Positions 59,294-64,000 of a DNA stretch of 64,000 bases are shown here, in pieces (the stretch's first letter is position 1; every line of letters begins with the position of its first letter). The notes below the pieces were generated by a model. The model ran no database searches. It was not told the origin of the DNA and saw only the letters and a list, made by a program, of their open reading frames with translations. The translations under genes were made by a program, and so were the position numbers. The stretch lies in NCBI GenBank assembly GCA_045126975.1, contig JBGVPL010000046.1, forward strand, positions 1 through 64,000. Direction: 5' to 3'. The DNA comes from Aphodosoma sp045126975 (GTDB taxonomy: Bacteria; Bacteroidota; Bacteroidia; Bacteroidales; Paludibacteraceae).

Positions 59294-60106
59294 ATGAATT
59301 TGCGAACTATATACTTTTCGGCGACGCATACATCAAAAAAGGTTGCTTTGGCTATGTCGGAGGCTATTGCTGATCGATTTGAAGCAATCGATATTACACA
59401 CGAAGGTGTGGCGGTGGAGGCTATGACCGACCAAGATGTGTTGCTTGTGGCAGTACCTGTTTATGGCGGGAAAGTTGCCCCAGTGGCAATGGCTCGTCTT
59501 GAAGCATTGAAGGGTAGTAATACTCCTGCTATTGCGGTGGTGGTATATGGTAATCGTAATTTCGAAGGGGCTGCGGTGCAGTTGTCTGATTTTCTCACTG
59601 AGCGCGGATTTGTAGTAGTGGCTGTGACTGCGTTTGTGGGCGAACATTCGTATAGTACTGATGAAAATCCTATTGCCGTAGGTCGTCCGAATGTCGGTGA
59701 TATTGCCGATGCACGACGATTTGGCGCACTTGTACGTGAGAAACTCGCATTGTCGAAAGAGGTGGTGGATGTGTCGGCATTGAAATGTCCTGATTCTGGC
59801 GAAGAGAATGTTAAGGCATTTGTTGAATTTGTAAAAGGCTATCAAGCAGAACAAGCGAAGAATCCAGTGAAGTTGTTGCCTACTACTGATGAAGAGAAGT
59901 GTGTGATGTGTGGTGTATGTGTTGATGTGTGTCCTACAAGTGCAATAGACAGAGAAGATGTGAGTGTGGTAGATGCAACAAAATGTATTAAGTGTTGCGC
60001 TTGCGTCAAAGAGTGTCCGAAAGAGGCAAAAATCCTTAATTCGCCATTTGCCCCAATGCTCTCGAAATACTTCGCACAACCAAAACAAAATGTTTGGGTA
60101 ATATAA
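59294..60106 (+). CDS. EFR1-type protein: flavodoxin-like domain plus 2[4Fe-4S] ferredoxin
   Basis: 270 residues from ATG 59294; ten extra codons upstream (from 59264) are translated element D. The flavodoxin-like half (residues 1 to about 170) has the phosphate-loop FSATHTSKKVA, VPVYGGKVAP and VYGNRNFEGA. The ferredoxin half carries CVMCGVCVDVCPTSAI and CIKCCACVKECP, two full CX2CX2CX3C(P) sets. A soluble electron-transfer protein. Its placement between purN and purH is unexpected, since no reaction of this pathway needs a ferredoxin. Confidence 0.9.
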   Translation: MNLRTIYFSATHTSKKVALAMSEAIADRFEAIDITHEGVAVEAMTDQDVLLVAVPVYGGKVAPVAMARLEALKGSNTPAIAVVVYGNRNFEGAAVQLSDFLTERGFVVVAVTAFVGEHSYSTDENPIAVGRPNVGDIADARRFGALVREKLALSKEVVDVSALKCPDSGEENVKAFVEFVKGYQAEQAKNPVKLLPTTDEEKCVMCGVCVDVCPTSAIDREDVSVVDATKCIKCCACVKECPKEAKILNSPFAPMLSKYFAQPKQNVWVI

Positions 60107-60112
60107 GTTTAA

Positions 60113-60311
60113 AAAGGCATAATAATATAATGACATAATATTTAAAAGACAGAATAACATAATAACAAAATTGTTAATTATATTTTTATGTTCTTATGTT
60201 ATTATCGTCTTCTAAAAATGTTTTTATGTCTTCTTGTCGGAAATAAAAAATAATAAACGAGCGAAGCGAGTAAGTCTTGTTACTCGTTACTCGCTACTAA
60301 AAATCAAAAAT
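60113..60311. repeat. Element D then element H before purH
   Basis: 60113-60218 has AGACAGAATAACATAATAACA and TGTTCTTATGTTATTATCGTCTTCTAAAA; 60256-60308 has ACGAGCGAAGCGAGTAAG...TACTCGTTACTCGCTACTAAAAATC. The longer open frame of purH upstream of 60312 is made from this. Confidence 0.83.
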
Positions 60312-61841
60312 ATGCGTGCTTTAGTAAGTGTAAGTGACAAAACAGGTCTTGTGCCTTTTGTCCAAAGTCTTAAAGAACTTGGTTGGGATATTATCGCTAC
60401 AGGCGGTACAATGAAACTCCTCCAAGATAACAATATCGAAGTAATCAATATCAGTGAAGTAACAGGTTTCCCTGAAATCTGTGATGGTCGTGTGAAAACT
60501 CTTCACCCAAAAGTGCATGGTGGTCTCCTTGCTCGTCGTGATGACCCAAGTCACCTTAAAGCATTGGAAGAGAACGAAATCAATTTCATTGATATGGTGT
60601 GCGTAAACCTCTATCCATTCCGTCAAACTATTGCTAAACCTGACGTTACAATGGAAGATGCAATTGAAAATATCGATATAGGTGGCCCTTCTATGTTGCG
60701 TAGTGCAGCTAAAAACTATAAAGATGTAACTGTAGTTTGCGACCCTGCCGATTACAATCGTATCATTGCTGAAATTCGTGAAGGTGGCAATACAACTGTG
60801 GAAACACGCCTTCAACTTTCGGCTAAAGCATATACTCATACTGCTGAATACGATATGTGTATCGCTACATATATGCGTGAAAAAGCAGGTTTGACTGAGA
60901 AACTCTTCCTCGAATATGAATTGGCTCAAGGTCTTCGTTATGGCGAAAATCCTCATCAATCAGCTAAATTCTATCGTGGTTCAGAAGAGGTGCCTTACTC
61001 TTTGGCTTTTGCTCGTCAATTGCATGGTAAAGAGATGAGTTACAACAATATCCAAGATGCTAATGCAGCACTCTCTATCGTACGCGAATTCAACGTACCT
61101 TTCTGTGTTGGTTTGAAACACATGAATCCATGTGGTGCAGCTATCGGTAAAGATGTAGTTGAGGCTTGGACTAAAGCATACGAAGCAGATACAGTAAGTA
61201 TCTTCGGTGGTATTGTGGCAACTAACTGCGAAATCACTCTCGAAGTGGCTCAACTCATGAAACCTATCTTCCTCGAAATTATCATGGCTCCTAAATTTGC
61301 ACCTGAAGCGTTGGAACTCTTGCAAACTAAGAAAAACCTTCGCCTCATCGAAGTGCCTATGTCGCCAATGACAACTGTGCCAATGCAATATGTGAGCGTT
61401 AATGGTGGTCTCCTTGCACAAGGTATGGACCTTAATACAGCTGAGGTGGTTGATTCAATGACAGTAACTGAAAAACATGCTACTGCTAAGGAACTCGAAG
61501 ATATGAACTTCGGTCTTCGCATCGTGAAACATGTGAAATCTAACGCTATTGTTGTAGTGAAAGATGGTAAAACTCTTGGTGTAGGTGCAGGTCAAATGAA
61601 TCGTATTGGTTCTGCCGAAATCGCACTCAAACAAGCACATGCAAACGGAGTTACTGAAGGCTTGGTATTGGCATCAGACGCATTCTTCCCATTCGACGAC
61701 TGCGTAACACTCGCTAATCAAATGGGTGTAACAGCTATCGTACAACCAGGCGGTAGCGTTCGCGACGAAGACTCAATTAAAAAAGCCAACGAATGTGGTA
61801 TTGCAATGCTCTTCTCAGGCATGCGTCATTTTAAACACTAA
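60312..61841 (+). CDS. purH: AICAR formyltransferase / IMP cyclohydrolase PurH
   Basis: 509 residues from ATG 60312 (an upstream ATG at 60234 only adds repeat-encoded residues). Last two steps to IMP. The N-terminal IMP-cyclohydrolase domain starts ALVSVSDKTGLVPFVQSL and includes ATGGTMKLL, GRVKTLHPKVHGGLL. The C-terminal transformylase has LRYGENPHQSA, LKHMNPCGAA with the Lys-His pair, and the final FPFDDCV...QPGGSVRDED. Uses 10-formyl-THF. Confidence 0.97.
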   Translation: MRALVSVSDKTGLVPFVQSLKELGWDIIATGGTMKLLQDNNIEVINISEVTGFPEICDGRVKTLHPKVHGGLLARRDDPSHLKALEENEINFIDMVCVNLYPFRQTIAKPDVTMEDAIENIDIGGPSMLRSAAKNYKDVTVVCDPADYNRIIAEIREGGNTTVETRLQLSAKAYTHTAEYDMCIATYMREKAGLTEKLFLEYELAQGLRYGENPHQSAKFYRGSEEVPYSLAFARQLHGKEMSYNNIQDANAALSIVREFNVPFCVGLKHMNPCGAAIGKDVVEAWTKAYEADTVSIFGGIVATNCEITLEVAQLMKPIFLEIIMAPKFAPEALELLQTKKNLRLIEVPMSPMTTVPMQYVSVNGGLLAQGMDLNTAEVVDSMTVTEKHATAKELEDMNFGLRIVKHVKSNAIVVVKDGKTLGVGAGQMNRIGSAEIALKQAHANGVTEGLVLASDAFFPFDDCVTLANQMGVTAIVQPGGSVRDEDSIKKANECGIAMLFSGMRHFKH

Positions 61842-61842
61842 T

Positions 61843-61940
61843 TAGTAATGAGTAATGAGTAATGAGTAACGAGAGTCCTCTGGCATTAAATAATACGTAG
61901 ATATAAGTCTCGCTACTCGCTACTCGTTACTAAATATCTA
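61843..61940. repeat. Element H dyad filling the purH-purD gap
   Basis: TTAGTAATGAGTAATGAG...AACGAGAG, centre TCCTCTGGCATTAAAT, right arm CTCGCTACTCGCTACTCGTTACTAAA; ends eight bases before the purD ATG. Confidence 0.88.
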
Positions 61941-61945
61941 AATAT

Positions 61946-63211
61946 ATGAATTCTAAAAAAGTACTTGTTCTTGGTGGCGGTGGTCGTGAGCATGCGATTG
62001 TGCATGCTTTGAGCCGTTCGCCTCAAGTAGAAAAGATATATGCTGCACCAGGCAATGCGGGTATTGCTGCTATGGCTGAGTGTGTGGCACTTAAAGAGAC
62101 TCAAGTAGATGAACTCATTGCTTTTGCAAAAGAGAATGCTATCAACCTTACAGTAGTAGGTCCTGAAGCGGCTCTTGCTGTAGGTGTGGTAGATGCTTTC
62201 CGTGCTGCTGGATTGAAAATTTTTGGTCCTACCAAAGCGGCTACTCAAATCGAAAGTTCGAAAGAGTTCGCTAAAAATTTGATGAAAAAATACTCTATTC
62301 CTACTGCTGCATACGAAGTGTTTGACAACTACGAAGCAGCTCTTGAGTATGTAAAAAAAGGCACATTCCCAACTGTATTGAAATACGATGGACTTGCTGC
62401 TGGCAAGGGGGTAGTGATACCTGAAACTTTGGAAGAGGCTGACGAGGCATTGCGTGATATGTTGTTGAACGACAAATTCGGTCATGGTCGAGTAGTGATT
62501 GAGGAATTTATGACAGGTCCTGAGTTCTCGTTTATGTGCTTTGTGTCGGACGAAAAGGTATATCCTATGGAGGTGGCACAAGACCATAAGCGTGCTTTCG
62601 ATGGCGATAAAGGTCCTAATACAGGTGGTATGGGTGCATATTCACCACTACCTTTTATCACTAAAGAAGATATTGATTGGGCATACGATTATATCATGTG
62701 CGCTACAGCCAATGCGTTGATTGCTGAAGGTTGTTCGTTCCGTGGTGTGTTGTATGGCGGTTTGATGAAAACACCTAATGGTATCAAAGTGATTGAGTTT
62801 AATGCTCGTTTTGGTGATCCAGAAACAGAGGTAGTATTGCCTCGTCTCGAAAGTGATATTTATGATATTTTCTGTGCAGTGGCAGAAGGCGAAAATGTAG
62901 GCGAAATTAAATGGAACGATAAGGCTTCTATTGGTATCGTACTTGCATCGAAAGGTTATCCTGAAGCATACGACAAAGGCTTCGTAATCGAAGGCTTAGA
63001 TAGCGTTGAAGGTATTGTATATCACATGGGAACAGCATTGAAAGAGGGTAAATATGTAACAAATGGCGGTCGCGTGTTGTTTGTAACAGTTATGGCTGAC
63101 ACATTTGCAGAAGCCCAAGCCAAAGCTAATGCAGAAGTAGCAAAAATTAAATGTGATAACTTGTTCCACCGCACTGATATCGGTTGGCAAGCAGTGAAAT
63201 ATAATGCATAG
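61946..63211 (+). CDS. purD: Phosphoribosylamine-glycine ligase PurD
   Basis: 421 residues, ATP-grasp enzyme adding glycine to phosphoribosylamine. VLVLGGGGREHAIVHAL at residues 5-21, YAAPGNAGI, VVGPEAALAVGVVDAF, KYDGLAAGKGVVI in the ATP-grasp domain, DGDKGPNTGGMGAYSP and EFNARFGDPETEVVLP. Its TAG stop is the start of the following element H. Confidence 0.97.
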   Translation: MNSKKVLVLGGGGREHAIVHALSRSPQVEKIYAAPGNAGIAAMAECVALKETQVDELIAFAKENAINLTVVGPEAALAVGVVDAFRAAGLKIFGPTKAATQIESSKEFAKNLMKKYSIPTAAYEVFDNYEAALEYVKKGTFPTVLKYDGLAAGKGVVIPETLEEADEALRDMLLNDKFGHGRVVIEEFMTGPEFSFMCFVSDEKVYPMEVAQDHKRAFDGDKGPNTGGMGAYSPLPFITKEDIDWAYDYIMCATANALIAEGCSFRGVLYGGLMKTPNGIKVIEFNARFGDPETEVVLPRLESDIYDIFCAVAEGENVGEIKWNDKASIGIVLASKGYPEAYDKGFVIEGLDSVEGIVYHMGTALKEGKYVTNGGRVLFVTVMADTFAEAQAKANAEVAKIKCDNLFHRTDIGWQAVKYNA

Positions 63212-63308
63212 TAAGTAACGAGTAATGAGTAATGAGTAACGAGAGCCATTTGGCGTTAAAAATATAGGAATATAATCTCGCTACTCGCTACTAGTTACTA
63301 AAAATCTA
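63209..63308. repeat. Element H dyad filling the purD-folD gap
   Basis: TAGTAAGTAACGAGTAATGAG...AACGAGAG, centre CCATTTGGCGTTAAAA, right arm CTCGCTACTCGCTACTAGTTACTAAAAATC; the TAG is the purD stop and the ATG of folD follows at 63313. Confidence 0.88.
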
Positions 63309-63312
63309 AAAA

Positions 63313-64000
63313 ATGAATATAATTAGCGGAAAAGAGATGGCAGCAGCTCTTAAGCAACAATTGGCTGCCGATGTGGTTAAATACGGCGAACAATATGGTC
63401 GTAAACCAAATCTTGTGGTTATCCTTGTAGGTGATGACCCAGGTAGTGTATCGTACGTTACAGGTAAAGCTAAGGCTGCTGATGAGGTTGGTATTGAAAA
63501 TAATACAATCCGTCTTAGTGCACAAACTACAGAAGAGGAACTTCTTGATCTTGTGCGTGCTCTCAATGTAGATGCTTCGGTTGATGGTATTTTGGTGCAA
63601 CTTCCGTTGCCTAATGGTATCAACGAAGAGAAAGTGATTGAGACTATTGCAAAAGAGAAAGATGTTGATGGTTTCCACCCTATGAATGTGGCTGCTTTGT
63701 GGCAAAAACGCCCTTGCATCTTGCCATGTACACCAAAAGGTATCATCCGTTTGATGAAAAATATGGGTATCGAAATAGCAGGTAAACGTGCTGTGGTAAT
63801 TGGTCGTAGCAACATCGTAGGTTTGCCTGTTACAAAATTGCTTATGGATGAAAATGCAACAGTAACAGTATGTCATAGTCGCACAAAAGATATCGCTAAA
63901 GTATGTGCAGAAGCAGATATTCTTGTGCCTGCATTAGGACGTCCTAAATTTGTGAAAGCAGAGATGGTGAAAGAGGGTGCAGTAGTGATTGACGTAGGTG
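63313..64000 (+). CDS. folD: Methylenetetrahydrofolate dehydrogenase/cyclohydrolase FolD (3' end outside window)
   Basis: 229 codons are visible, open to the window edge. It makes 10-formyl-THF from methylene-THF, the cofactor for PurN and PurH. N-terminal ISGKEMAAALKQQL, GDDPGSVSYVTGKAKAA with the catalytic Tyr/Lys segment, DGILVQLPLP, KDVDGFHPMNVAALW, PCTPKGIIRLM and the Rossmann GKRAVVIGRSNIVGLPV are all present. The final visible residues (GAVVIDVG) are the usual FolD block before the C-terminus. Confidence 0.96.
   Translation, partial: MNIISGKEMAAALKQQLAADVVKYGEQYGRKPNLVVILVGDDPGSVSYVTGKAKAADEVGIENNTIRLSAQTTEEELLDLVRALNVDASVDGILVQLPLPNGINEEKVIETIAKEKDVDGFHPMNVAALWQKRPCILPCTPKGIIRLMKNMGIEIAGKRAVVIGRSNIVGLPVTKLLMDENATVTVCHSRTKDIAKVCAEADILVPALGRPKFVKAEMVKEGAVVIDVG

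Noticed and set aside
60234..60311. 26-codon N-terminal extension of PurH
   Set aside because: Encoded by repeat elements D and H; the conserved start is MRALVSVSDK at 60312.
1..64000. Insertion sequence or prophage
   Set aside because: No transposase, integrase, recombinase or phage structural gene is recognisable anywhere in the window; the repeats are all non-coding.

Overview
The window looks like a piece of an A+T-rich Bacteroidales (Bacteroidota) chromosome, probably from an uncultured lineage. The evidence is: Bacteroidota-type promoters (TTG - about 20 nt - TAnnTTTG) upstream of many genes, near absence of Shine-Dalgarno sequences, a type III glutamine synthetase, two TonB-dependent receptors, HWPG-type membrane proteins, and a dcw cluster in the Bacteroidales order without murF or ddl. 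I cannot place it below the order.

Layout. 0-16.2 kb is mixed housekeeping: tandem tRNA-Pro, miaA, a B12-binding radical SAM enzyme, glnN, a TPP-riboswitch-controlled TonB receptor (probable thiamine uptake), an unknown gene next to a VWA protein, a YdeI-like protein, tRNA-Gln, a DUF454 and a nucleoside-recognition-domain membrane protein, and a prolyl oligopeptidase lipoprotein. 16.7-33.5 kb is the division and cell-wall cluster mraZ-rsmH-ftsL-ftsI-murE-mraY-murD-ftsW-murG-murC-ftsQ-ftsA-ftsZ, then a yqeY-like gene. An MraZ-box-like pair of TGGGG repeats lies in front of mraZ. 33.6-35.5 kb holds the debris of two tandem DUF1016/PDDEXK nuclease genes. 35.5-44.7 kb is a very A+T-rich block, all on the minus strand: a structured RNA with its own promoter and terminator, then hxsD-hxsB-hxsC-hxsA (a His-Xaa-Ser peptide with two radical SAM maturases), a GT2 polyprenol-phosphate-type glycosyltransferase, a GT-C-like membrane protein, an SGNH-like membrane protein, a NodU/CmcH carbamoyltransferase, a DUF5989 peptide and an SxtJ-like peptide. 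44.8-48.7 kb has a His-rich small exported protein, a TonB receptor with a CQNCG plug motif and a lipoprotein. 49-64 kb is an IMP-synthesis cluster: purE, purL, two unrelated-length purC genes, purF, purM, purN, an EFR1-type ferredoxin, purH, purD and the start of folD.

The most unusual feature is the intergenic DNA. Outside the 35.5-44.7 kb block, many gaps between genes are filled by imperfect dyads built from short 7-8 bp words. Different gaps use different words but keep the same architecture: a left end beginning TAG that is often the stop codon of the upstream gene, and a right end ...CTAAAA a few bases before the next start codon. The same words also occur in frame inside coding sequence (miaA twice, the B12 radical SAM gene twice, the nucleoside-recognition gene, murD, murG, murC, purL) and inside the variable P3 arm of the TPP riboswitch. 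The Hxs/glycosyl/carbamoyl block is free of them, which suggests it arrived later.

Together the genes describe an ordinary Gram-negative core (septation, peptidoglycan precursors, purines, ammonia assimilation, thiamine and probable metal uptake) into which one surface-related peptide-modification locus has been inserted.
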